Shown here piece by piece: positions 50,229 to 58,747 of a stretch of DNA of 64,000 nt. Location: contig NZ_LYOY01000051.1 of the NCBI RefSeq assembly GCF_001653515.1, forward strand, positions 950,001 to 1,014,000, written 5' to 3'. The stretch comes from Streptomyces sp. ERV7. Lineage in GTDB: Bacteria; Actinomycetota; Actinomycetes; Streptomycetales; Streptomycetaceae. Within the stretch, counting starts at the first letter, position 1. Each line of letters starts with the position of its first letter. Below the pieces are notes generated by a model. It ran no database searches, had not been told where the DNA came from, and saw only the letters and a list, made by a program, of their open reading frames with translations. A program made the position numbers and the translations under genes.

Positions 50229-52237
50229 GCGGGGACCTCCAGAGGGTCGAGCTTGTTCGCTTTCCGGATCTCGTCGACGATACGGCCGATGATCTCCGTG
50301 ATACCGAAGTCCTTCGGGGTGAACACGGCGGCCACACCCGCCTTGCACAGCTCCTCGGCGTCGGCCGGCGGGATGATCCCGCCGACGATCACCGGGATGT
50401 CGGGAGCGCCGGCCTCGCGCAGCCGCGCCAGCACGTCCGGGACCAGCTCGGCGTGCGAGCCGGACAGGATCGAGAGGCCCACGCAGTGCACATCCTCCGC
50501 CAGGGCGGCGTTGACGATCTGCTCGGGGGTCAGCCGGATCCCCTGGTAGACCACCTCGAAACCGGCGTCACGCGCGCGTACGGCGATCTGCTCGGCCCCG
50601 TTGGAGTGGCCGTCCAGGCCCGGCTTTCCCACCAGCAGGCGCAGCCGTCCTGAGCCGAGCTCGTCGGCCGTGCGGATCACCTTCTCGCGCACCAGCGCCA
50701 GCGGCGTGCCCGCCTCGGCGGTGACCGCCACGGGGGCGGACGAGACACCGGTCGGCGCCCGGAACTCGCCGAAGACATCACGCAGCGCCCATGACCACTC
50801 GCCCGTGGTGACGCCCGCGCGGACGCACTCCAGGGTCGCGGCCATCAGGTTCTCCGACCCGGCGGCGGCCTTCTTCAGGGCCGCCAGTGCCTCCGAGGCC
50901 CGGGTCTCGTCCCGGTTGTCGCGCCACTCGTGGAGCTTCGCCACCACCCGGGCCTCGTTCGCCGGGTCCACCGTCATGATCGCGGTGTCCAGGTCGGAGG
51001 TGAGCGGGTTGGGCTCGGTCGACTGGTAGCAGTTGACGCCGATGATCTTCTCCTCGCCGCCCTCGATGCGCGCACGGCGCTCGGCGTGCGAGGAGACCAG
51101 CTGCGACTTGAGGTAGCCGGACTCGACGGCCGCCATCGCGCCGCCCATCTGCTGGATCCGCTCGATCTCGGCCAGGCACTCCTCGACCAGCGAGTCGACC
51201 TTGGCCTCGATGACGTGCGACCCGGCGAAGATGTCCTCGTACTCCAGGAGGTCGCTCTCGTGCGCGAGGACCTGCTGGATCCGCAGCGACCACTGCTGGT
51301 CCCAGGGGCGCGGCAGGCCGAGCGCCTCGTTCCAGGCGGGGAGCTGGACGGCCCGCGCGCGGGCGTCCTTCGACAGCGTCACGGCCAGCATCTCCAGGAC
51401 GATCCGCTGGACGTTGTTCTCCGGCTGCGCCTCGGTCAGACCGAGGGAGTTGACCTGGACGCCGTAGCGGAAGCGGCGCTGCTTGGCGTCCTCGATGCCG
51501 TACCGCTCACGGGTGACCTTGTCCCAGATGCGGCCGAACGCCCGCATCTTGCACATCTCCTCGATGAACCGGACACCCGCGTTCACGAAGAACGAGATCC
51601 GCGCGACGACCTCGCCCTTGCGGTCCTCGGGCACCTGCCCCGAGGCGAACACCGCGTCGAGCACGGCGATCGCGGTGGACATCGCGTACGAGATCTCCTG
51701 GACCGGGGTGGCCCCCGCCTCCTGGAGGTGGTAGCTGCAGATGTTGATCGGGTTCCACTTGGGGATGTGGTTGACCGTGTAGGTGATCATGTCGGTGGTC
51801 AGCCGCAGCGACGGACCGGGCGGGAAGACGTGCGTCCCGCGCGACAGGTACTCCTTCACGATGTCGTTCTGCGTCGTGCCCTGCAGCCGGGTGATGTCGG
51901 CACCCTGCTCCTCGGCGACCACCTGGTACATGGCCAGCAGCCACATCGCGGTGGCGTTGATGGTCATCGAGGTGTTCATCTGCTCCAGGGGAATGTCCTG
52001 GAACAGCCGCCGCATGTCACCGAGATGGGACACCGGGACCCCGACCCGGCCCACCTCGCCGCGGGCGAGGATGTGGTCCGGGTCGTAGCCGGTCTGCGTC
52101 GGCAGGTCGAAGGCGACCGACAGGCCGGTCTGGCCCTTGGCGAGGTTGCGCCGGTAGAGCTCGTTGGACGCCTCGGCGGTCGAGTGACCGGCGTACGTCC
52201 GCATGAGCCAGGGCCGGTCCTTTTGACGCTCAGTCAT
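50225..52237 (-). CDS. meaA: MeaA / ethylmalonyl-CoA mutase, cobalamin-dependent
   Basis: 670 aa. An N-terminal mutase barrel (RPWLMRTYAGHSTAEASNEL, GLSVAFDLPTQTGYDPDH, TMSTAIAVLD-like SYAMSTAIAV) joins a C-terminal B12 domain with the D-x-H-x2-G motif (GLDGHSNGAEQ, about 540), SGSH and GGIIP. Isomerises (2R)-ethylmalonyl-CoA to (2S)-methylsuccinyl-CoA. ATG 52237, 14 nt after the ccr stop. Very large frames continue upstream of the real start only because of GC-rich antisense openness. Confidence 0.96.
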   Translation of the reverse strand: MTERQKDRPWLMRTYAGHSTAEASNELYRRNLAKGQTGLSVAFDLPTQTGYDPDHILARGEVGRVGVPVSHLGDMRRLFQDIPLEQMNTSMTINATAMWLLAMYQVVAEEQGADITRLQGTTQNDIVKEYLSRGTHVFPPGPSLRLTTDMITYTVNHIPKWNPINICSYHLQEAGATPVQEISYAMSTAIAVLDAVFASGQVPEDRKGEVVARISFFVNAGVRFIEEMCKMRAFGRIWDKVTRERYGIEDAKQRRFRYGVQVNSLGLTEAQPENNVQRIVLEMLAVTLSKDARARAVQLPAWNEALGLPRPWDQQWSLRIQQVLAHESDLLEYEDIFAGSHVIEAKVDSLVEECLAEIERIQQMGGAMAAVESGYLKSQLVSSHAERRARIEGGEEKIIGVNCYQSTEPNPLTSDLDTAIMTVDPANEARVVAKLHEWRDNRDETRASEALAALKKAAAGSENLMAATLECVRAGVTTGEWSWALRDVFGEFRAPTGVSSAPVAVTAEAGTPLALVREKVIRTADELGSGRLRLLVGKPGLDGHSNGAEQIAVRARDAGFEVVYQGIRLTPEQIVNAALAEDVHCVGLSILSGSHAELVPDVLARLREAGAPDIPVIVGGIIPPADAEELCKAGVAAVFTPKDFGITEIIGRIVDEIRKANKLDPLEVPA

Positions 52238-52251
52238 TTTTCGCTCCGTGC

Positions 52252-53589
52252 TCAGATGTTGCGGAAGCGGTTGATGGCGTCGAGGTGCTTGGCACGGAGT
52301 TCGTGGTCGCGGACGCCGAGGCCTTCGCGGGGGGCGAGGGCGAGGACGCCGACCTTGCCCTGGTGGAGGTTGCGGTGGACGTCGTACGCGGCCTGGCCGG
52401 TCTCCTCCAGGCTGTAGACCTTGGAGAGGGTGGGGTGGATCTTGCCCTTGGCGATGAGGCGGTTGGCCTCCCAGGCTTCGCGGTAGTTGGCGAAGTGGGA
52501 GCCGATGATGCGCTTGAGGGACATCCACAGGTAGCGGTTGTCGTACTCGTGCATGTAGCCGGAGGTGGAGGCGCAGGTGGTGATGGTGCCGCCCTTGCGG
52601 GTGACGTACACCGACGCGCCGAAGGTCTCGCGGCCCGGGTGCTCGAAGACGATGTCGATGTCCTCGCCGCCGGTGAACTCGCGGATGCGCTTGCCGAAGC
52701 GCTTCCACTCCTTGGGGTCCTGGGTGTGCTCGTCCTTCCAGAACTTGTACCCCTCGGCGCTGCGGTCGATGACCGCCTCGGCGCCCATGGCCCGGCAGAT
52801 CTCCGCCTTCTCCGGGCTGGAGACGACACAGATGGGGTTGGCGCCGCCGGCGAGGGCGAACTGGGTGGCGTAGGAGCCGAGGCCGCCGCTGGCGCCCCAG
52901 ATCAGGACGTTGTCGCCCTGCTTCATCCCGGCGCCGTTGCGGGAGACGAGCTGGCGGTAGGCGGTGGAGTTCACCAGACCGGGCGCCGCCGCCTCCTCCC
53001 AGCTCAGGTGGCCGGGCTTGGGCATCAGCTGGTTGGACTTGACGAGCGCGATCTCGGCGAGGCCGCCGAAGTTCGTCTCGAAGCCCCAGATGCGCTGCTC
53101 GGGGTCGAGCATCGTGTCGTTGTGGCCGTCGCTGGACTCCAGCTCGACGGACAGGCAGTGCGCGACGACCTCGTCGCCGGGCTTCCAGGCGTTCACGCCC
53201 GGCCCGGTGCGCAGGACGACGCCCGCGAGGTCGGAGCCGATCACGTGGTACGGCAGGTCGTGGCGCTTGGTGAGCTCGCTGAGCCGGCCGTAGCGCTCCA
53301 GGAAGTTGAAGGTGGACACCGGCTCGAAGATCGAGGTCCACACCGAGTTGTAGTTGACCGAGGAGGCCATGACGGCCACCAGGGCCTCGCCCGGGCCGAG
53401 TTCGGGGACCGGCACCTCGTCCAGGTGGATCGACTTGCGGGGGTCCTTGTCCCGGGTGGTGAGCCCGGCGAACATCTCCGCCTCGTCCTTGTGCACGGTG
53501 ATCGCGCGGTACGACTCGGGGATGGGCAGAGCCGCGATGTCGGCGGCGGTGCTGTCCTGCGACTGAATCGCGTCCAGGATTTCCTTCAC
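52252..53589 (-). CDS. ccr: Crotonyl-CoA carboxylase/reductase
   Basis: 445 aa; GTG 53589 after GGAGG. Medium-chain dehydrogenase/reductase with the NADPH loop WGASGGLGSY (231-240). The four residues known to bind CO2 in the Kitasatospora enzyme fall at identical positions: Asn81, Phe170, Glu171 and His365. It reductively carboxylates crotonyl-CoA to ethylmalonyl-CoA, the key step of the ethylmalonyl-CoA pathway and a supplier of polyketide extender units. First gene of the operon ccr-meaA-mcl-mch-acd; a promoter with an operator-like palindrome lies about 210-240 nt upstream. Confidence 0.98.
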   Translation of the reverse strand: MKEILDAIQSQDSTAADIAALPIPESYRAITVHKDEAEMFAGLTTRDKDPRKSIHLDEVPVPELGPGEALVAVMASSVNYNSVWTSIFEPVSTFNFLERYGRLSELTKRHDLPYHVIGSDLAGVVLRTGPGVNAWKPGDEVVAHCLSVELESSDGHNDTMLDPEQRIWGFETNFGGLAEIALVKSNQLMPKPGHLSWEEAAAPGLVNSTAYRQLVSRNGAGMKQGDNVLIWGASGGLGSYATQFALAGGANPICVVSSPEKAEICRAMGAEAVIDRSAEGYKFWKDEHTQDPKEWKRFGKRIREFTGGEDIDIVFEHPGRETFGASVYVTRKGGTITTCASTSGYMHEYDNRYLWMSLKRIIGSHFANYREAWEANRLIAKGKIHPTLSKVYSLEETGQAAYDVHRNLHQGKVGVLALAPREGLGVRDHELRAKHLDAINRFRNI

Positions 53590-53800
53590 GGTGTTGCCTC
53601 CGGCGAAGCGCGTTGGGAACGCTGAGGGGACTGCTGCTGTGGAGGTGTGCCGTCGGTTCGGCGGTACTACGGGATCGGCGGCGCCTGGTGGGCGCGGGAG
53701 GGTGCCTGTGACGCAGGCGTCCGGGCGCGCTCGCTGGAGAAGCTTGCGGGGACAGCCGGCGTACGAGAGGTCTCTGCACGCCGGCCGCCCGGACAACATC

Positions 53801-53829
53801 AACGTATGGCACGCGGTGCCAGTCGGCAA
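53801..53829 (-). promoter_or_regulatory. ccr promoter with palindrome in its spacer
   Basis: On the minus strand: -35 TTGCCG (53829-53824), a 17-nt spacer, -10 TACGTT (53806-53801). The perfect dyad TGGCAC-CGC-GTGCCA (53821-53807) fills the spacer, so a bound regulator would block RNA polymerase. The TetR gene just upstream of the promoter is a natural candidate. It implies a leader of about 205 nt before ccr. Confidence 0.5.
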
Positions 53830-53935
53830 GACACTGCGTGCCAACAGTTTCTCTCAATTGCGTAATGACCTGCACGGATGAGCGATGATCGATCGATTCC
53901 GCTTCCAGAATGCCCCGGGAAGCCGTCCGGGAACG

Positions 53936-53966
53936 ACGAAAGCCGCCCTGATGGGGCGGCTTTCGT
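53936..53966 (-). terminator. Terminator after the TetR gene
   Basis: Perfect 13-bp stem (53936-53948 with 53954-53966) around a TGATG loop, beginning 27 nt after the tetR stop; symmetrical A/T ends would let it work both ways. It separates tetR from ccr. Confidence 0.8.
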
Positions 53967-53992
53967 CCGGATGTACCAGATTCCGTACTGTT

Positions 53993-54811
53993 TCAGCGCT
54001 GTCGGAGCGCCTTCTTGATCGACTGCATGATCTCGTCCAGCGGCGCGTCCGTACGTGCCACCGCGACCAGCACCTCGTCGCTCGTGGAGACGGACGCGGC
54101 GGCGGGCTTCGGCTCGGCGGTGCGCCCCGCCCCGATCCCGGAGCCGAAGGTGTCCCGGACGATCGCGAAGGCGTGGTCGAGCTGGGTCTCCACATCGCCC
54201 TGGCCGCCCGCCCGCAGCCAGCGCCGCAGCACGTGGTTGTGCGCGGTGACGACCGCGGAGGCGGCCACCTCCGCGAGCAGCGGGTCGTCGTTGCCGGTGT
54301 GGTGGTCGTGCTCGTCGAAGTGGCCGAGCAGATAGCGGGTGAAGAGCCGCTCGTAGCGGGCCACCGAGGCGATCTCGGCCTCCCGCAGGGTGGGCACCTC
54401 GCGGGTCAGCTTGTACCGCGCCACGGAGACCGAGGGGGAGGAGGCGTACATCTTCATGACCTCCTTGATCCCCCGGCACACCGTGTCCAGCGGATGCTCG
54501 TGCGGGGGAGCGGCGTTGAGCACCGCCTCGGCCCGTACGAGGGTGTCGTCGTGGTCGGGGAAGATCGCCTCTTCCTTGGAGCGGAAGTGGCGGAAGAAGG
54601 TGCGGCGGGCGACCCCGGCGCGGGCCGCGATCTCGTCGACCGTGGTGGCCTCGTACCCCTTGGCCGAGAAGAGCTCCATCGCCGCGGCCGCCAGCTCACG
54701 GCGCATTTTCAGCCGCTGGGCGGCCGCGCGGCTGCCGGCGGCACTTTCCGGGGCGTCGGACGTGGCGGACGTTCGGGTCGGCCGTTTCGATGAGGCAGCG
54801 GGCTGGGGCAT
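53993..54811 (-). CDS. TetR family transcriptional regulator, likely regulator of the ccr cluster
   Basis: 272 aa from ATG 54811; an ATG at 54829 is also in frame. The helix-turn-helix is at about 38-85 (ELAAAAMELFSAKGYEATTV, DEIAARAGVARRTFFRHFRS). The C-terminal ligand domain (YERLFTRYLLGHF) is followed by an unusual 50-residue C-terminal tail (EPKPAAASVSTSDEV...). TetR-type regulators of ccr are known in methylotrophs; location directly upstream of the ccr promoter supports the same role, perhaps sensing an acyl-CoA. Confidence 0.87.
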   Translation of the reverse strand: MPQPAASSKRPTRTSATSDAPESAAGSRAAAQRLKMRRELAAAAMELFSAKGYEATTVDEIAARAGVARRTFFRHFRSKEEAIFPDHDDTLVRAEAVLNAAPPHEHPLDTVCRGIKEVMKMYASSPSVSVARYKLTREVPTLREAEIASVARYERLFTRYLLGHFDEHDHHTGNDDPLLAEVAASAVVTAHNHVLRRWLRAGGQGDVETQLDHAFAIVRDTFGSGIGAGRTAEPKPAAASVSTSDEVLVAVARTDAPLDEIMQSIKKALRQR

Positions 54812-54926
54812 GGACCGAACGTACTGCATATGTGCAGGAAGTCGCGCTCGCGGGGGCGGACCGCCCGAGGGATCGAGCAGCCCGCCCCAGCCCTCCCCCG
54901 GCCGTTGGACGGGGGAGCCCCACGGC

Positions 54927-56708
54927 TCAGCGCCGGGCATACTCGCGGAATCCACGGCCCGTCTTGCGGCCCAGGCAGCCGGCCGCGACCAGGTGCTCCA
55001 GGAGCGGGGCGGGCGCCAGGCCCGGGTCGCGGAACTCGGCGTGCAGCACCTTCTCGATGGCCAGCGACACATCGAGGCCGACCACGTCGAGGAGTTCGAA
55101 CGGCCCCATCGGGTAGCCGCCGCCGAGCCGCATCGCCGCGTCGATGTCGTCGAGCGAGGCGTAGTGCTCCTGGACCATCTTGATCGCGTTGTTGAGGTAC
55201 GGGAAGAGCAGCGCGTTCACGATGAACCCGGCCCGGTCCCCGCAGTCCACCGGGTGCTTGCGGATCTTCGTGGTGACCTCGCGGACCGTGGCGTGCACCT
55301 CGTCCGAGGTCAGGACCGTGCGGACCACCTCGACCAGCTTCATCGCGGGCGCCGGGTTGAAGAAGTGCATCCCGATGACGTCCTGCGGGCGCGAGGTGGC
55401 GCGGGCGCAGGCCACGACCGGCAGCGAGGAGGTCGTGGTGGCGAGCACCGCGCCCGGCTTGCAGATCTTGTCCAGGGTCGCGAACAGCTGCTGCTTGATC
55501 CCCAGGTCCTCGGCGACCGCCTCGACGGCCAGGTCCACCTCGGCGAAGGCCTCCAGCGCCCCGGCCGGGGTGATGCGGGCGAGCGTCTCGTCACGGGCCT
55601 CGGCGGACATCCGGCCCTTGTCGACAGAGCGCGAAAGCGACTTGGCGATACGGGACTTGGCGGTCTCGGCCTTCTCCAGGCCGCGCGCGGCGAGCACCAC
55701 GTCGTACCCGGCCTTGGCGAAGACCTCCGCGATGCCGGAGGCCATGGTGCCGGACCCGGCCACCCCGACCGAGCGGATCTCGCGGCCGGCGCCCGCGCCG
55801 GTGGCCGCGGCGGGCGTCTGCGCGTCCGGCACCACCGCCGTGCTGCCCGGGGCCTCGTACGTGTAGAAGCCGCGGCCCGCCTTGCGGCCGGTCAGGCCCG
55901 CCTCGGCGAGCTGGCCGAGGATGGGCGCGGGGGCGTGCAGCCGGTCGTGCGAGTCGGTGTACATCGCCTCCAGGACCGTGCGGGCGGTGTCGATGCCGAT
56001 CAGGTCGAGCAGTTCGAGCGGGCCCATCGGCAGTCCGCAGCCGAGCTTCATCGCGGCGTCGATGTCCTCGCGGGACGCGTACTTCGACTCGTACATCGCC
56101 GCGGCCTGGTTGAGGTAGCCGAAGAGCAGCCCGTCCGCGACGAAGCCCGGGCGGTCGCCGACCGCGACCGGCTCCTTGCCGAGGTCGAGCGCGAGCCGGG
56201 TGACCGCCTCCACGGCGGGCGGCGCGGTCAGGACCGAGGAGACCACCTCGACGAGCTTCATGGCCGGTGCCGGGTTGAAGAAGTGCAGCCCTAGGACGCG
56301 CTCGGGGTGCGAGGACTCGGCGGCGAGCCGGGTCACCGAGAGGGCGTTGGTGCCGGTGGCCAGGATCGCGGTGGGCGCGACGATGGCGTCGAGCGCGGCG
56401 AACACCTGCTGCTTGAGCTCGTACGACTCGGGCACGACCTCGATGACCAGGTCGGCGTCGGCCGCCGCCTGGAGGTCGGTGAAGGTGCGGAACCGGGCGA
56501 GGATGTCGCGCCGCTCCTCCTCGGTGATGCGCTCGCGGGTCACGGCCCGGGCGGTGGACGCCTCCAGGGAGGCCACGGCCCGGCGGGCGGCCTGCTCGCT
56601 GATGTCGATGCCGATGACCTCGCGGCCCGCGCGGGTGAGCACATCGGCGATGCCGGTGCCCATGGTGCCGAGACCGACCACGGCGACGGTGTTCAGGGGG
56701 GTGTCCAT
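54927..56708 (-). CDS. 3-hydroxyacyl-CoA dehydrogenase, tandem duplicated domains
   Basis: 593 aa; ATG 56708 with GGAG. Two complete 3-hydroxyacyl-CoA dehydrogenase units: NAD sites VAVVGLGTMGTGIADVL (about 8) and SVGVAGSGTMASGIAEVF (about 318), each with its HFFNPAPAMKLVEVV segment carrying the catalytic His, and C-terminal domains ending KAGRGFYTYE and KTGRGFREY. Probably reduces acetoacetyl-CoA to 3-hydroxybutyryl-CoA, which feeds crotonyl-CoA to Ccr. Same strand as tetR and ccr, 115 nt upstream of tetR. Confidence 0.94.
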   Translation of the reverse strand: MDTPLNTVAVVGLGTMGTGIADVLTRAGREVIGIDISEQAARRAVASLEASTARAVTRERITEEERRDILARFRTFTDLQAAADADLVIEVVPESYELKQQVFAALDAIVAPTAILATGTNALSVTRLAAESSHPERVLGLHFFNPAPAMKLVEVVSSVLTAPPAVEAVTRLALDLGKEPVAVGDRPGFVADGLLFGYLNQAAAMYESKYASREDIDAAMKLGCGLPMGPLELLDLIGIDTARTVLEAMYTDSHDRLHAPAPILGQLAEAGLTGRKAGRGFYTYEAPGSTAVVPDAQTPAAATGAGAGREIRSVGVAGSGTMASGIAEVFAKAGYDVVLAARGLEKAETAKSRIAKSLSRSVDKGRMSAEARDETLARITPAGALEAFAEVDLAVEAVAEDLGIKQQLFATLDKICKPGAVLATTTSSLPVVACARATSRPQDVIGMHFFNPAPAMKLVEVVRTVLTSDEVHATVREVTTKIRKHPVDCGDRAGFIVNALLFPYLNNAIKMVQEHYASLDDIDAAMRLGGGYPMGPFELLDVVGLDVSLAIEKVLHAEFRDPGLAPAPLLEHLVAAGCLGRKTGRGFREYARR

Positions 56709-56958
56709 CACGGGACTCCAGGGTGAGTGACGACTGAGGAGAGGGCGCACGCGACCGGCATCCGGCTGTCGCGAAGCGTCAACGAAGACGCGGGTGCGCG
56801 GCATGGGCGCACGGCGTGCGGAGGTGTGTCGTGGTGGTGCTGAGGGCCGGCGGACCCGGTCCCGGGGCCACGCCGTGAAACTGCCGAACCGACGAACACT
56901 CTCGGTGGCTGCGTCACCAGGCCACCGGAGTCTGCGGGGGGTGCCCGCTCACTTGAGA

Positions 56959-56980
56959 TTAACTCGTGAGTAACGAGCGC
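56959..56980. promoter_or_regulatory. Candidate TetR-type operator in the hbd/HEAT divergent region
   Basis: An A/T-rich island in very GC-rich DNA: TTAACTCGTGAGTAACGAG contains ACTC-GT-GAGT and the overlapping CTCGT-GAGTA-ACGAG dyads. It lies 250 nt from the dehydrogenase start and 150 nt from the HEAT gene. The rest of 56709-57127 has no gene. Confidence 0.35.
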
Positions 56981-57127
56981 GCCATAGTGGGGACCCAAGG
57001 AGTCGATGTGATCTGGCTCGCGCCCACGCGGCGCACGGCCGGACGTCTTCTCCGCCCGCGGCCGGACGTCCTCCCTGCCCGCGGCCGGATTCCTCACCTG
57101 CCCGCGAGGGGCCACTACGCTGCCCGC

Positions 57128-57703
57128 ATGGACGAGGAGCTGCGGTCCCTGGCGGACCGGCTGCGGGACGAGGCCAGGGCGTCGGACGCGGTGGCGGCGT
57201 ACGAGCGGCTGCTCTCGACCCGGGACCACGACGAGCTCGCGGCCGTGCTCACCGAGCGCGAACGGCCCCTGTGGGCGCGGGAGATCGCGGCCTTCCGGCT
57301 CGGCTGCGCGGGCGACCGGCGCGCCTTCGAGTCGCTGGTGCTGCTGCTCAACCACCGGGACCCGGAGCGCTGTGTCTCCGCCGCCCACGCCCTGGCCCGG
57401 CTCGGGGACCCGCGCACCGCGCGGGCCGCCGCCGCGCTCGCCACCAACCAGCTGCGCACCGCGTACGCCCTGCACCCGGTGCGGCTGCTCACCGCGCTGC
57501 GCGCCCCCGAGGCCGTACCGGCGCTGATCACCACCCTGCGGCCGCTGCTCTCGCCCGACACCCCTTACTGGCGGGTGGCGCTGGCCTGTGTGGAGGGGCT
57601 GGGGGAGCTGGGCGACAAACGGGCGGTCGAGGTCCTGGAGACGGCGCTGGCCCGCCCCCGGCTCGCCTCGGCGGCGGCCGTGGCGCTCAGGCGCATCACC
57701 TGA
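57128..57703 (+). CDS. HEAT-repeat protein
   Basis: 191 aa, all helical. Repeated units such as AFRLGCAGDRRAFESLVLLL, AAHALARLGDPRTARAAAALA, LLTALRAPEAVPALITTLRP and CVEGLGELGDKRAVEVLETA are HEAT/PBS-lyase-like repeats used as protein-binding scaffolds. No catalytic residues. ATG 57128 follows a GCCCGC-rich leader without a clear ribosome-binding site. Its end overlaps the convergent GNAT gene by 8 nt. Confidence 0.82.
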   Translation: MDEELRSLADRLRDEARASDAVAAYERLLSTRDHDELAAVLTERERPLWAREIAAFRLGCAGDRRAFESLVLLLNHRDPERCVSAAHALARLGDPRTARAAAALATNQLRTAYALHPVRLLTALRAPEAVPALITTLRPLLSPDTPYWRVALACVEGLGELGDKRAVEVLETALARPRLASAAAVALRRIT

Positions 57704-58235
57704 CGGGGCTCGCGAGGCGCAGCGCGTACCTCACCTCGGGGACGGCGACCCCGTCCGCGACGAAGTCCTCCTCGGCGCCGTCGGGGGCGAAGCCGGCGCG
57801 CTCGTAGAACCGCCGGGCCCGGTCGTTGCCCTTGAGGACCCACAGCAGCAGGCGGGGATACCCGTCGGCCGCCGCGCGGGCGGTCAGCTCGGCGAGGATC
57901 AGCCGTCCGGCGCCCGTGGACCAGTGGTCCGGGTGCACATACAGGGCGTACACCTCGCCGTCGGCCGTCCGGCCGCCGCCGTCCTCCCGGTACGGCCCGC
58001 AGCACCCCCAGCCGATCACCTCGCCGGCCCGCTCCGCGACCACGTCGAGGACCGATCGGTCGGCGTCGGCCAGATACGCGCGGCGGCGCTCGGCGTCCGC
58101 CTCCATGCTGAGGGCGTCCAGATACCTCTGCGGCATCAGGCCCCGGTACGCCGTGCGCCAGCCGGTGATGCGGGCGGCCGCGACCGCCTCGCAGTCGGCC
58201 ACGGCCATGTCCCGGACGTGGGTGTCCGTCGTCAA
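57696..58235 (-). CDS. GNAT family N-acetyltransferase
   Basis: 179 aa from TTG 58235, which overlaps the ridA stop (TTGA); ATG 58208 is the alternative but would cut the first beta strand (THVRDMAVADCEAVAAARIT). Motif A: VYALYVHPDHWSTGAGRLIL, containing the acetyl-CoA loop; then LLLWVLKGNDRARRFYERAG. Substrate unknown. Co-translated with ridA. Confidence 0.88.
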   Translation of the reverse strand: MTTDTHVRDMAVADCEAVAAARITGWRTAYRGLMPQRYLDALSMEADAERRRAYLADADRSVLDVVAERAGEVIGWGCCGPYREDGGGRTADGEVYALYVHPDHWSTGAGRLILAELTARAAADGYPRLLLWVLKGNDRARRFYERAGFAPDGAEEDFVADGVAVPEVRYALRLASPVR

Positions 58236-58633
58236 CGGTCGGCGACCACCGCGAACGCCTCGATCTCCATCAGGAGTTCGGGGCGGAACAGCGACACGAC
58301 CTGCACCGCCGAGCTGGCGGGGAGCCGGCCGCTGTCGAGGTGCTCGTCGCGCGCCTCGCGGACGGCGGGCAGATACGCGACGTCGGTGACGAAGACGGTC
58401 AGCTTCACCACGTCCTCGAACGTCGCCCCGGCGGCCTGAAGGCAGCGGCGCAGGTTCTCGAAGACCTGCCGCGCCTGCGCCACCGGGTCGCCCTCCCCGA
58501 CCACGTTCCCCTTCTCGTCGAAGGCGCACTGGCCGGATATCGCGATGAACCGGCCGGTGCCCCATACGACATGGCTGTAGTTGACGCCGGGTGCGACGCC
58601 GTCCGGGGTGGCGATATGTGTGAGAGCGGTCAT
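58232..58633 (-). CDS. ridA: RidA family protein
   Basis: 133 aa from ATG 58633. YjgF/YER057c/UK114 fold: GTGRFIAISGQCAFDEKGN, QARQVFENLRRCLQAAGATF, DVVKLTVFVTDV, SSAVQVVSLFRPELLMEIEA. The active-site Arg of true RidA (usually in R-x-A/C-V before the last strand) is not evident here, Ser-Ala-Val-Gln occupying the place, so this may be one of the Rid subfamilies without imine-deaminase activity. The start codon follows a promoter-like element with leaderless spacing. Confidence 0.87.
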   Translation of the reverse strand: MTALTHIATPDGVAPGVNYSHVVWGTGRFIAISGQCAFDEKGNVVGEGDPVAQARQVFENLRRCLQAAGATFEDVVKLTVFVTDVAYLPAVREARDEHLDSGRLPASSAVQVVSLFRPELLMEIEAFAVVADR

Positions 58634-58639
58634 GTGCCC

Positions 58640-58662
58640 ATCCTGAACCATGCCACTGACAA
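58640..58662 (-). promoter_or_regulatory. RecA-NDp-like promoter of ridA
   Basis: Minus strand: TTGTCAGTG (58662-58654), 8 nt, CAGGAT (58645-58640), 6 nt, ATG. Matches TTGTCRGTG-N8-TAnnnT except for the first -10 base; leaderless geometry. Confidence 0.5.
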
Positions 58663-58747
58663 TCGGGCCGCCGGGTTTGAGTCAGAGCGGTTCGGCCAGG
58701 GCGGTTCGGCCGCAGGGCTCCGGTCGGATCGGTCGGGTCCGGTCCGG

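Noticed and set aside
50225..53875. Single 1216-aa frame covering meaA and antisense-like sequence upstream
   Set aside because: Upstream part is an out-of-frame reading of ccr; the meaA start is ATG 52237.
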